Below, in pieces: positions 25,664-33,237 of a stretch of 64,000 nucleotides of DNA. The stretch's first letter is position 1. Each line of letters begins with the position of its first letter. The notes below the pieces were generated by a model. The model saw only the letters and a program-made list of their open reading frames with translations. It was not told the DNA's origin and ran no database searches. The translations under genes and the position numbers were made by a program. This stretch comes from Romboutsia lituseburensis (GTDB lineage: Bacteria > Bacillota > Clostridia > Peptostreptococcales > Peptostreptococcaceae), in contig NZ_JANQBQ010000001.1 of assembly GCF_024723825.1 (NCBI RefSeq), positions 3,224,001-3,288,000 of the forward strand, given 5' to 3'.

Positions 25664-26874
25664 ATAATAATAAAAAACAGGTGGCTGCTAGCTTGTTAGC
25701 TACGTCAATAGTAGTACCAATGGCAGTTACTATATCTCATGCAGATGAAGAGAATATACAACAAGTAAATATAAATGAAGAAAATACTAATCAAAGAAGT
25801 ATAGATTATAGGACTATAACAGGAAATTCAGTTAATTTTAGAAAGGGTCCAGGAACTAATTATTCATCTATATCAAAGTTAAATAAGGGCTATAAGGTTG
25901 AATATATAGGTAAGAGTGGGTCTTGGATTAATGTAAAATATAATGGTCAAGTTGGATATGTACATGGAGATTATGTTTCAACATCAGGAAACTCAAATAT
26001 AACACCTCCAACGGATAATTCAGATGATACTATAAAGTCAACTAAGGTTGTAAATGGAAACTCAGTAAACTTTAGAAAGGGACCAAGTACAAGCTATTCA
26101 TCTATTGGTAAGTTAAATAAAGGTGATAAAGTAGGGTATATATCTGAATCAAATGGATGGTCTAAAATAAGTTATAATGGGCAAATAGGATATATGTCTA
26201 GTCAATACTTATCTACCTCAGGTGAAAATGTTAACCCACCATCAGGTAATACGGATGAATCAGTAAAGTCAACTAAAGTTGTAAATGGAAACTCGGTAAA
26301 CTTTAGAAAGGGACCAAGTACAAGCTATTCATCTATAGGAAAGTTGAATAAAGGATATGAAGTAGGATATATATCTGAATCAAGTGGATGGTCTAAGATA
26401 AAATACAATGGTCAAATAGGATATATATCTAGCCAATATTTAGGAAATAAGGATGACATATCATCAGGTGGAAACAATGAAAATCTACCATCAAGTGAAA
26501 AAGCTGATAAAGTAATTAATTTTGGTAAAACATTGTTAGGAAAGCCATATGTATGGGGTGCAGAGGGTCCTAACAGTTTTGACTGTTCAGGATTTACTCA
26601 GTATGTATTTAAAAAGTCAGTAGGTGTGAGTATACCAAGAGTTTCTAGAGATCAAAGTAAATTTGGTCAATCTGTAAGTAGAAGTAATCTGCAAAAAGGA
26701 GACTTAATATTCTTTGATACTGATGGATCGAATAATGGTTATGTAAGTCACGTTGGTATATATATGGGTGGCAACCAATTTATACATGCATCATCAAGTG
26801 GTAAAAAAGTAATTATATCTAATATGACTAGTTATTATAATAATGCATTTGTAAATGCAAGAAGAGTATTATAA
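25660..26874 (+). CDS. Secreted cell-wall hydrolase: three SH3b repeats plus NlpC/P60
   Basis: 404 residues. A Sec signal peptide at about 1-29 (AASLLATSIVVPMAVTISHA) is followed by bacterial SH3 domains at about 37-108, 125-190 and 202-265 (NSVNFRKGP core in each), a Gly/Asn/Ser linker, and NlpC/P60 at about 285-404. Catalytic C309 (FDCSG), H364 (VSHVGIY) and a third polar residue, His in FIHASS, are present. It likely cleaves gamma-D-Glu to diamino acid stem-peptide bonds in peptidoglycan. SH3 repeats 2 and 3 are nearly identical at DNA level, indicating recent duplication. There is no own ribosome-binding site: see the upstream ORF. Confidence 0.92.
   Translation: MNNNKKQVAASLLATSIVVPMAVTISHADEENIQQVNINEENTNQRSIDYRTITGNSVNFRKGPGTNYSSISKLNKGYKVEYIGKSGSWINVKYNGQVGYVHGDYVSTSGNSNITPPTDNSDDTIKSTKVVNGNSVNFRKGPSTSYSSIGKLNKGDKVGYISESNGWSKISYNGQIGYMSSQYLSTSGENVNPPSGNTDESVKSTKVVNGNSVNFRKGPSTSYSSIGKLNKGYEVGYISESSGWSKIKYNGQIGYISSQYLGNKDDISSGGNNENLPSSEKADKVINFGKTLLGKPYVWGAEGPNSFDCSGFTQYVFKKSVGVSIPRVSRDQSKFGQSVSRSNLQKGDLIFFDTDGSNNGYVSHVGIYMGGNQFIHASSSGKKVIISNMTSYYNNAFVNARRVL
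26035..26443 (+). repeat. Tandem DNA duplication of the SH3 module
   Basis: Segment 26035-26212 recurs at 26266-26443 with a period of 231 bp (77 codons); most differences are silent or conservative. The first SH3 copy (from about 25819) is more diverged. Confidence 0.85.
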
Positions 26875-26886
26875 TTTATTGAATAT

Positions 26887-26922
26887 AAAAGTATGCAAAA
26901 ACTATTTTGCATACTTTTTTTT
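26887..26922 (+). terminator. Terminator after the NlpC/P60 gene
   Basis: 14-bp perfect stem AAAAGTATGCAAAA/TTTTGCATACTTTT, ACTA loop, T-run. Confidence 0.92.
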
Positions 26923-27060
26923 ATATTATAAAAATTTTTATTTATAGTTAAGTTTATATATTAAAATTTAAATTATATTTAGATGTATAAATATTAGTTG
27001 GAAATGAAAATAATATATAGAGGAAGCAAAAATCAGATATGAGGTATAAGGAGTGTAACT

Positions 27061-27468
27061 ATGAGCGCGATAACTGATTTTTATCAATTTAAATATAGTA
27101 AAAATGATTACTATATAGACTTATTTATAAATAGAGCTGCTTTATATAGTATAGAAGAAGCTTTGAATGAAAGATTAAGCAATCAATATATAAGTAAAGA
27201 TGCCCAATGTGCATATATGAGGCTAAAAGAGCTATTTCAAGCCTCAAGATGTGGCAGTGACTCTTTATATGTTGACTTAAGAATTAATAAGTGTTATCTA
27301 AAATATATAAAAAATTTATATTATTATTTCAGTGATAGAAAAGAGTATAGTTCTTTAAAGGCATTGAATGATTATTTACAAGTTTTTTTAATTAATGATA
27401 TAGAAAGCATATCGTCATTTAGTACTTTAAATGAAGATATAAAAGTAAGAGTACTATCCAATGTTTAA
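27061..27468 (+). CDS. Unrecognised small soluble protein
   Basis: 135 residues, family not recognised. It is helix-rich and high in Tyr (YQFKYSKNDYYIDLF, KYIKNLYYYFSDRKEYSS), with no signal peptide or membrane span and three scattered cysteines. The start ATG 27061 has TAAGGAG upstream, and a terminator follows, so it is a real single-gene unit. The function cannot be inferred. Confidence 0.65.
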   Translation: MSAITDFYQFKYSKNDYYIDLFINRAALYSIEEALNERLSNQYISKDAQCAYMRLKELFQASRCGSDSLYVDLRINKCYLKYIKNLYYYFSDRKEYSSLKALNDYLQVFLINDIESISSFSTLNEDIKVRVLSNV

Positions 27469-27503
27469 AAACTCCGCCTACAATGTAGGAGGAGCTTTTT
27501 TGT
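27465..27503 (+). terminator. Terminator after the 27061-27468 gene
   Basis: Stem CTCCGCCTA/TAGGAGGAG (one mismatch), 5-nt loop, T6 tail. Confidence 0.85.
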
Positions 27504-27574
27504 TTTAATATAAAAAAGTTAGAATGAAAATAAAAACAAATTTGTAATAAATGGAAATTTTTTTTGGCATCTTG

Positions 27575-27583
27575 CATATACTA
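27575..27583 (+). promoter_or_regulatory. Possible mother-cell sigma (E/K) -10 element
   Basis: GCATATACTA around 27574-27583 fits the CATAnnnTA type -10 of sigma-E/sigma-K promoters; no clear -35 was assigned. It would drive the 27-residue peptide gene next to the cotJ operon. Confidence 0.3.
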
Positions 27584-27654
27584 ATTTAAACATGAAAGTT
27601 AAAAAAAATAAATTTCATTAAAATATAAAAAAATATAATTAGGAGGATATATAT

Positions 27655-27738
27655 ATGGAAAATACTTTGGATTTACTATATCTTGATTATGAGAATGAAA
27701 TGGAATATGATTATTCACCAGATTATGATATTGAATAA
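27655..27738 (+). CDS. 27-residue acidic, Tyr-rich peptide
   Basis: The ORF starts at ATG 27655 with a perfect AGGAGG (27641-27646) eight nt upstream, and reads MENTLDLLYLDYENEMEYDY then SPDYDIE. It holds six Tyr and eleven Asp/Glu and no Lys or Arg. No family recognised. Its length, strong ribosome-binding site, possible sporulation -10 element and position beside cotJABC suggest a small spore-coat or sporulation peptide, but that is inference. Confidence 0.5.
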   Translation: MENTLDLLYLDYENEMEYDYSPDYDIE

Positions 27739-27820
27739 GTGAATAGAAAAATAGTATAAATTCATTTTACAGATAAATTAAGTAAGATACAAAACCAAAT
27801 TTTGCAAAAGGAGAATAACA

Positions 27821-27847
27821 GTGTTAAATTTAGAACACAATAACTGA
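27821..27847 (+). CDS. 8-codon mini-ORF before a terminator
   Basis: GTG 27821, seven nt after AAAGGAG (27807-27813), reads MLNLEHNN then TGA; the terminator begins 2 nt later. Too short to judge as a gene; could be a leader peptide or the remnant of one. Confidence 0.2.
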   Translation: MLNLEHNN

Positions 27848-27848
27848 A

Positions 27849-27881
27849 AGAGCTATCATATATTAGGATAGCTCTTTTTTA
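27849..27881 (+). terminator. Terminator of the small-peptide transcript
   Basis: Stem AGAGCTATC/GATAGCTCT with a 9-nt loop and T6 tail. Confidence 0.88.
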
Positions 27882-27889
27882 ATTCCAGA

Positions 27890-27924
27890 CATAAAAATAG
27901 AGCATCTCTAATTGAGATACTCTA
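27890..27924 (-). terminator. Terminator of the cotJ operon
   Basis: Minus strand: TAGAGTATCTC and GAGATGCTCTA arms (27898-27908 with 27914-27924, one G-U pair) around a 5-nt loop, then ATTTTTAT. Confidence 0.8.
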
Positions 27925-27934
27925 TAGATTTTTA

Positions 27935-28507
27935 TTAAAATAGTTGCTGTCTTTCTTCGAAGTCATAAACATCCATTAAAGCTTCGCCAAATCTTTGATA
28001 GTGTACTATTTCTCTTTCCCCTAAGAATCTTAAAACACTTATTATATCTACATCATCTGTTAAATTTATAAGATGATAATAAGTAGCTAAAGCTTTTTGC
28101 TCAGCAGCCATATCTTCGTGTAAATCTGTAACAGCATTTCCCATAACAGCGATAGGCGCGGCACTAAAAGGAACTCCGTTGGCATCAGTTGGGTAAATTC
28201 CAAATCCATTTTGGGCATAACTAGACCCAAGTCCAGCAGCTCTAAGCTGTTCAGGTGTTGCATCATAAGTTAGCTGATATACCATAGTTGAAATCATTTC
28301 AACATGAGCAAGCTCCTCAGTTCCTATATCAGTTAAAAGTGCACGTGATTTTCCTGTTGGCATAGTATATCTTTGGCTTAAATATCTTAAAGCAGCTCCA
28401 AGCTCTCCATTTGGACCCCCAAACTGAGTAACTAGGTATTTAGCCATTTGTAAATCCCCGTTTTTTAAATTAACAGGGTGTTGTAATGTTTTTTGATATA
28501 TCCACAT
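27935..28507 (-). CDS. cotJC: CotJC, spore coat manganese-catalase-like protein
   Basis: 190 residues beginning MWIYQKTLQHPVNLKNGD, with a ferritin-like four-helix Mn-catalase fold. Metal-ligand Glu/His are visible in TEELAHVEMIS and in GEREIVHYQRFGEAL. Coat-associated protein of the inner coat in Bacillus and Clostridioides. It is the last gene of cotJA-cotJB-cotJC, 28 nt after cotJB. The family is usually under sigma-E control. Confidence 0.95.
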   Translation of the reverse strand: MWIYQKTLQHPVNLKNGDLQMAKYLVTQFGGPNGELGAALRYLSQRYTMPTGKSRALLTDIGTEELAHVEMISTMVYQLTYDATPEQLRAAGLGSSYAQNGFGIYPTDANGVPFSAAPIAVMGNAVTDLHEDMAAEQKALATYYHLINLTDDVDIISVLRFLGEREIVHYQRFGEALMDVYDFEERQQLF

Positions 28508-28535
28508 AAATCCTTAATCCTCCCCTAAAAATGAT

Positions 28536-28802
28536 TTAATTATAAAAGTCTATGTCCCAAGGCCAAGGATTATCAACCCATTGCCAAGGATATTTACTTG
28601 GTGAATAGCCAAAATTAGTTAAAGGTCCATATTTGCTTTCATAAGCTGTTCGAGCTTGTAAAAGTTGAGTACAAAAGTTATTGTAAGTATTAATTGCTTT
28701 TTTATCATCAGGATGATTATCTAAATATAAGTTCATATCTAAAGCTGCAAAACTTAATTCTTGCACTTTATTTAAAAGATCTTGTCTAGATTCTCTTTTC
28801 AT
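28536..28802 (-). CDS. cotJB: CotJB spore coat protein
   Basis: 88 residues with the CotJB pattern: ELSFAALDMNLYLDNHPDD, a helix with YNNFCTQLLQARTAYESKYGPL, and a Trp/Pro-rich end (WQWVDNPWPWDIDFYN). Its start overlaps the cotJA stop by one nt (TAATG), indicating translational coupling. Confidence 0.93.
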   Translation of the reverse strand: MKRESRQDLLNKVQELSFAALDMNLYLDNHPDDKKAINTYNNFCTQLLQARTAYESKYGPLTNFGYSPSKYPWQWVDNPWPWDIDFYN

Positions 28803-29011
28803 TATCTTCTACCTCCTGATTGTTTTTTAGGATTAGCGTACAAATTTTTATTATACATCTCAGAATCTAATAAAAATAATTCTGGAAATATAGTTCCATT
28901 TTTAAGCGCGGTAGAAGTATTGTACATTTTTGTAAAGGTTTGATTGTTTATATATGGTCTAACTAAAGAATCCCCACATTCTTTAGCCATGCCTCTATTG
29001 TTATTTTGCAT
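28802..29011 (-). CDS. cotJA: CotJA spore coat-associated protein
   Basis: 69 residues with the CotJA core SLVRPYINNQTFTKMYNTST then ALKNGTIFPEL. It is the first gene of the coat operon. CAAGGAGGGT precedes the ATG. Rather long for CotJA at the N-terminus but otherwise typical. Confidence 0.9.
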   Translation of the reverse strand: MQNNNRGMAKECGDSLVRPYINNQTFTKMYNTSTALKNGTIFPELFLLDSEMYNKNLYANPKKQSGGRR

Positions 29012-29315
29012 TTATAACCCTCCTTGTCAAATACTAGATAATGTCTATCTATTAACATAGTATTCGTACAAGCGAAAACCGTTACAATAAAATATAAACA
29101 TATTTAAATATCTCATAACTTTAATCAAAAAAAACTACATAATATATAACAAAAATTATAAAATTATTAATTTTATAATAAATAAAAATAATAATATATA
29201 TACTATTATGAAAAATTAGTCGATTAATGATAAAATAAATTTATCAATCACTTGAATTGCCAATAATAAATATGATAAAATAATTTGCATGTTTGCATAA
29301 AAATGAGGTGAAAAG
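29012..29315. promoter_or_regulatory. Divergent intergenic region cotJA / TtcA-like gene
   Basis: 304 bp. It contains a near-perfect AT palindrome (29155-29166 with 29168-29179). The rightward promoter TTGAAT (29252-29257), 18-nt spacer, TAAAAT (29276-29281) serves the TtcA-like gene. Leftward, an AATACTAT element around 29067-29076 (read on the minus strand) could be the sigma-E -10 of cotJ, but the -35 is unclear. Confidence 0.45.
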
Positions 29316-30176
29316 ATGAGCGAATTAGCTGGAAAAGGTTGTGAAATTATAGTTCCTTTTGATGAAAGACAACCATTAAGAGACATAGAAAGAAGTATAA
29401 TAAAGAAATATAGAAAGCATTTATGGTCTAAATTTATAAAAGCCATAAGAGATTATAAATTAGTAGAAGAAGGCGATAAAATAGCTGTTGCTATATCTGG
29501 AGGGAAAGATAGCTTGCTTATGGCTAAAATGTTTCAAGAATTAAAAAGACATGGCCAAGTTAACTTTGATTTAGAATTTATAGCAATGGATCCAGGATAT
29601 CATGAAGACATAAGAAAACTTCTTGTAGATAACTGTGAGTACCTAGATATACCTATACATTTATTTGATTCAAGAATATTTGAGATTGCAGATGAAATAG
29701 CTAAAGATTATCCATGCTATATGTGTGCAAGAATGAGAAGAGGTGCATTATATTCTAAAGCTGAAGAATTAGGATGTAATAAACTAGCATTAGGACATCA
29801 CTATGATGATGTTATAGAAACTACAATGCTTAATTTATTATGTGCTGGTAATTTTAAAACAATGTTACCTAAATTAAACTCTACTAATTTTGATGGAATT
29901 CAAATAATAAGACCTCTATATTATATAAGAGAAGAACATATAATAAGATTTATACAAAATAGTGGAATATGGCCACTAAATTGTGCATGTATGGTTGCAG
30001 CTAAAAAAACAGGTAATAAAAGATATGAAATAAAAGATTTAATAAAAAATCTTGGAGATAACTTTAAAGATGTAGAAAAATCAATATTTAAAGCTGCTGA
30101 AAATATAAACTTAGATTCTGTATTAGGATGGCAAGAAGACGGCAAGAAACATTCTTTTATGGAAAGATATGAATAG
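29316..30176 (+). CDS. TtcA-family tRNA 2-thiolation enzyme
   Basis: 286 residues. PP-loop ATPase SGGKDS at about 60-65 (AVAISGGKDSLLMAKMF), CYMC pair in the middle (KDYPCYMCARMRRG), GHHYDDVIETTMLN, and a third Cys region NCACMVAAKKTG. The CxxC plus a distal Cys are the expected [4Fe-4S] ligands of TtcA-type enzymes, which thiolate a tRNA cytidine or related base. The N-terminal 40 residues (GKGCEIIVPFDERQPLRDIE) are an extension relative to E. coli TtcA, so exact substrate is uncertain. Confidence 0.8.
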   Translation: MSELAGKGCEIIVPFDERQPLRDIERSIIKKYRKHLWSKFIKAIRDYKLVEEGDKIAVAISGGKDSLLMAKMFQELKRHGQVNFDLEFIAMDPGYHEDIRKLLVDNCEYLDIPIHLFDSRIFEIADEIAKDYPCYMCARMRRGALYSKAEELGCNKLALGHHYDDVIETTMLNLLCAGNFKTMLPKLNSTNFDGIQIIRPLYYIREEHIIRFIQNSGIWPLNCACMVAAKKTGNKRYEIKDLIKNLGDNFKDVEKSIFKAAENINLDSVLGWQEDGKKHSFMERYE

Positions 30177-30188
30177 ATATAAATTATT

Positions 30189-30223
30189 AAAAACCGATGA
30201 TATATAATATCGTCGGTTTTTAA
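30189..30223 (+). terminator. Terminator after the TtcA-like gene
   Basis: Stem AAACCGATGATA/TATCGTCGGTTT with one G-U pair, followed by T. Confidence 0.85.
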
Positions 30224-30330
30224 TATATAAATTTGTGTAGAAAATTTTTATATTAGAAAAATATATATCAAAAAACTAAATATAAAATGATAAAATATAA
30301 GGAGAAGTATTTATAAGGGGATGATTTATA

Positions 30331-31347
30331 TTGAAAAAAGTATATATTGATTTTGAAATGAATATGCCAAGTGCTAAAAATAAAAGAGATATGCTAAATG
30401 CAGATATAATTGCAATAGGTGCAATACAATTTGATACTAACACTGGGAAAATTGATGAATTTAAATCATTAATCAAACCTGTAAGCAATCAAGATATATA
30501 TCCTCATATAGAGGAGTTAACTCAAATTAGCCAAGAAGATATAGATGCAGCACCTACCTATGAAGAGGTTATGAGGAAATTTAAAAAATGGTTAGGGACA
30601 TTTTCACAAATAGAGGGAATATATACATTTGGCAGTTTAGATTTAACTTGTTTTAATAACACCGATAAAAAAAGCGCTCAAAAACATAATCATCCAAGAT
30701 TTGTAAATAATATTAAAGATTTATTTGTAGATATAAAAGATAAATATATAAATTATGGAATAAAGTGCATGAACTACATATCGTTGAAAAATTTGCTTCA
30801 ATGTGCAAATGTAGAGTTTGAAGGGGATGCTCATGATCCATTATATGATGCATATAATTTATATGTATTAGACGATGTTTTAGAAAAAAATGAAGAAATA
30901 AGAGAAGTTTTAATTATAAAAGATTTTATAAAAACACCATTTATAAATATAAATGAAAACTTGGAGATATGTTTTGAAAAATATAAAAAAAGCTTTTATG
31001 ATGGCAATAATGAATATAATAATGATTATATATCCATTGAAGTTATAAAAACTGTTGTACTATATTTACACACTCTTCAAAATATAGATATTTATAATAT
31101 TGAAGCTTTAAAAGATATAAATAGAAAATTTGATACAATTGACAAAATTAAAGACATAAAAATAGGATATTTTTATTTACTTGAAAACTTATATTTTGAT
31201 ATGAAAGATTTACTTGAAGATTTAATGCTTTATAAATTAAACGAGAATGAATACAAGCAAGAATTACAAAATATACTAAAATTATTTGAAGAAGATTTAA
31301 GTTATGAGGGGATCGATTATAGTAATTTTCTACAAGAAAGCTGTTGA
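30331..31347 (+). CDS. DEDDh exonuclease-domain protein with unknown C-terminal half
   Basis: 338 residues. Residues 1-190 form a DnaQ/ERI-1-like 3'-5' exonuclease: exo I DFEM, exo II region around SLDLTCF, and exo III AHDPLYDAYN with the catalytic His. Residues 200-338 are a helical, Lys/Asp-rich region with no match I recognise. It starts at TTG 30331 after AAGGGG. The subgroup resembles the clostridial exonuclease family acting on RNA or small oligonucleotides; the substrate is unknown. Confidence 0.75.
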   Translation: MKKVYIDFEMNMPSAKNKRDMLNADIIAIGAIQFDTNTGKIDEFKSLIKPVSNQDIYPHIEELTQISQEDIDAAPTYEEVMRKFKKWLGTFSQIEGIYTFGSLDLTCFNNTDKKSAQKHNHPRFVNNIKDLFVDIKDKYINYGIKCMNYISLKNLLQCANVEFEGDAHDPLYDAYNLYVLDDVLEKNEEIREVLIIKDFIKTPFININENLEICFEKYKKSFYDGNNEYNNDYISIEVIKTVVLYLHTLQNIDIYNIEALKDINRKFDTIDKIKDIKIGYFYLLENLYFDMKDLLEDLMLYKLNENEYKQELQNILKLFEEDLSYEGIDYSNFLQESC

Positions 31348-31449
31348 TGTATTAATATGTCGACAGTTTTTTCTGTTAAAAATAGTGTTAATATAGTAAA
31401 ATATTGTATAAAGAATTAAAGGTTTATCATAAGCCAAAGGGGATTTAAT

Positions 31450-31719
31450 ATGAATGTATTAGAAAATAGCAAAAAAATATCTACAAAAAAGAAAGTATCG
31501 TTATTTATAAAAAGTATAATTAAAACTAAAGAAGATATAAAAAAAGATTATACTCAAGTATATTATAAAGAAGATCGACTGGAAAATATAAAAAGCAAGT
31601 TAAATGAAATAGAAGAATCAGTATTAAACTATAATCAACATAAAAGCTACGTTGGAGAAAATCAACTTAGTATAAATATAAAAGAACTTGAAAAAGTATA
31701 CTGTGATATTATCGAGTAA
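31450..31719 (+). CDS. Unrecognised small coiled-coil protein
   Basis: 89 residues, highly charged (Lys/Glu), likely all-helical with a coiled-coil region around RLENIKSKLNEIEESVLN. No membrane segment or signal peptide. AAAGGGG precedes ATG 31450, and a clean terminator follows. Function unknown. Confidence 0.6.
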   Translation: MNVLENSKKISTKKKVSLFIKSIIKTKEDIKKDYTQVYYKEDRLENIKSKLNEIEESVLNYNQHKSYVGENQLSINIKELEKVYCDIIE

Positions 31720-31748
31720 AGATGAATTATATATTCATCTTTTTTTTA
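31720..31748 (+). terminator. Terminator after the 31450-31719 gene
   Basis: Stem GATGAAT/ATTCATC, 5-nt loop, T8 tail. Confidence 0.88.
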
Positions 31749-31840
31749 CGCTTAAGAGCATTATAATACATCAAAAAATGTGGATAAGTTATTAAGTATA
31801 GTAATATCAACGCCTTTATGAAAGTAAATAATGACATCTT

Positions 31841-31916
31841 TGAGCAACGGACGAAGTCGTTGGCGACATGAAAAAATAACGCCCACGCTGTGGCTTAAGC
31901 GAAGCGAATTTTTTAT
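31841..31916. other. GC-rich structured element of unknown type
   Basis: A GC-rich island in AT-rich intergenic DNA. It contains hairpin A (CAAC, bulged G, GAC, GAA loop, GTC, GTTG; 31845-31862) and hairpin B (CCAC GCT GTGG; 31883-31893). Hairpin B is enclosed by an outer pairing of A6T (31871-31877) and CGC (31880-31882) with GCG (31904-31906) and AT6 (31908-31914). It ends in T-rich sequence like a terminator. It could be a small RNA terminus, a dispersed repeat or a miniature mobile element. No ORF. Confidence 0.5.
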
Positions 31917-32013
31917 TTGTATAGAGTTATAAAATTAAATAAGCATAAATTGGGACATGTATAAATATAAATTAACATATGTACTTTGTAAATCTGGAAG
32001 GAGAATGTTAATT

Positions 32014-33186
32014 ATGAAGGTTATAACAGATTATATAATGACAATACTTGGTGTATTTATATTTTTATCTGCTGGTTTCATTCTACTATTAATAATTAAA
32101 TTTATTATTAACTCTAAAAAACAAATTTCTAAATCTGATGTAGGTATGAGGTGTCAAACAAATACAGTAAATATAAATTTATGTGATTATAAAGAAATAA
32201 AAAATGATAAACAAATAAATAAAATAAATGGAGATAAGGTATGTAAATATGATAACGGGGATATTTATAAAGGTGAACTTATAAATGGGAAACGAAATGG
32301 ATTTGGAATTTGTGTATTTACAAATAAAGAGAGATATGAAGGTCTTTGGAAAGATGATAAAATGCATAGCGTAGGAAAGTATATATATAATGATGGATCA
32401 ACTTATAGTGGAGATTTTAAATTTGGAATGATAGAAGGTTTAGGTATGTATACATATAAGAATAAGGATATATATAAAGGATATTTTATAGACAGTAAAA
32501 AAAATGGTAGAGGGGTACTATATTATAAAGATGGAAGTAAATATATAGGCGAATGGGAGGATGATTATCAATCAGGAGAAGGCAAACTAATAAAATCTAA
32601 TGGAGATATTTATGAGGGGAAGTTCAATAAAAATAAAATAAATGGAAAAGGCGAGTATAAGTATAAAGATGGAAGTAAATATGTCGGAGCGTTTAAAGAA
32701 AATGTATTTCATGGACACGGTTGTTATACAGATATATATGGCAATATATATCAAGGTGAATATAAGTATGGTGTTAAAAGAGGTAATGGAATTTTAAAAT
32801 TTAGAAATAAAGAAGTATATGAAGGGAGTTTTAAAGATGATTTATTTGATGGATTAGGTCAATATAGATACTCTGATAATAGTGTATATGAAGGTGATTT
32901 TAAAGCTGGTAAAAGAGATGGAATAGGTTCATATACATGTGATTTTTATAAGTATGTAGGAGAATGGAATGAAAATCAAAAAGGAAAAATAGGCACATAT
33001 TATTTAGGAGCTAAAGAAATATTAGATGTAGTTATAGAAAATCAAAATATAGTGCAAGGAATATATAAATTAGAAAATGATGAAGAAAAATATTTGTTTG
33101 ACGTAGATATAAGTGAAAATAATGAAGAAAAAGTACTTCTAAACATACATCATTACCTTAAGAAGAAAAAGAAGCAATCACCATAA
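32014..33186 (+). CDS. Membrane-anchored MORN-repeat protein
   Basis: 390 residues. An N-terminal transmembrane helix at about 8-33 (TILGVFIFLSAGFILLLIIK) is followed by a linker and then about eleven MORN repeats of about 23 residues from about 75 to 330 (YKGELINGKRNGFGICVF; YEGKFNKNKINGKGEYKY; YEGDFKAGKRDGIGSY). A short Lys-rich tail ends the protein. MORN arrays bind lipid or act as scaffolds; the bacterial role is mostly unknown. ATG 32014 is chosen because GGAAGGAG (31996-32003) is correctly spaced, rather than the longer frame from 31957. Confidence 0.85.
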   Translation: MKVITDYIMTILGVFIFLSAGFILLLIIKFIINSKKQISKSDVGMRCQTNTVNINLCDYKEIKNDKQINKINGDKVCKYDNGDIYKGELINGKRNGFGICVFTNKERYEGLWKDDKMHSVGKYIYNDGSTYSGDFKFGMIEGLGMYTYKNKDIYKGYFIDSKKNGRGVLYYKDGSKYIGEWEDDYQSGEGKLIKSNGDIYEGKFNKNKINGKGEYKYKDGSKYVGAFKENVFHGHGCYTDIYGNIYQGEYKYGVKRGNGILKFRNKEVYEGSFKDDLFDGLGQYRYSDNSVYEGDFKAGKRDGIGSYTCDFYKYVGEWNENQKGKIGTYYLGAKEILDVVIENQNIVQGIYKLENDEEKYLFDVDISENNEEKVLLNIHHYLKKKKKQSP

Positions 33187-33237
33187 TCATTTCAAATATA
33201 TATAATTAAGTATAGAAAAAATTTGGAGTGATTATTT

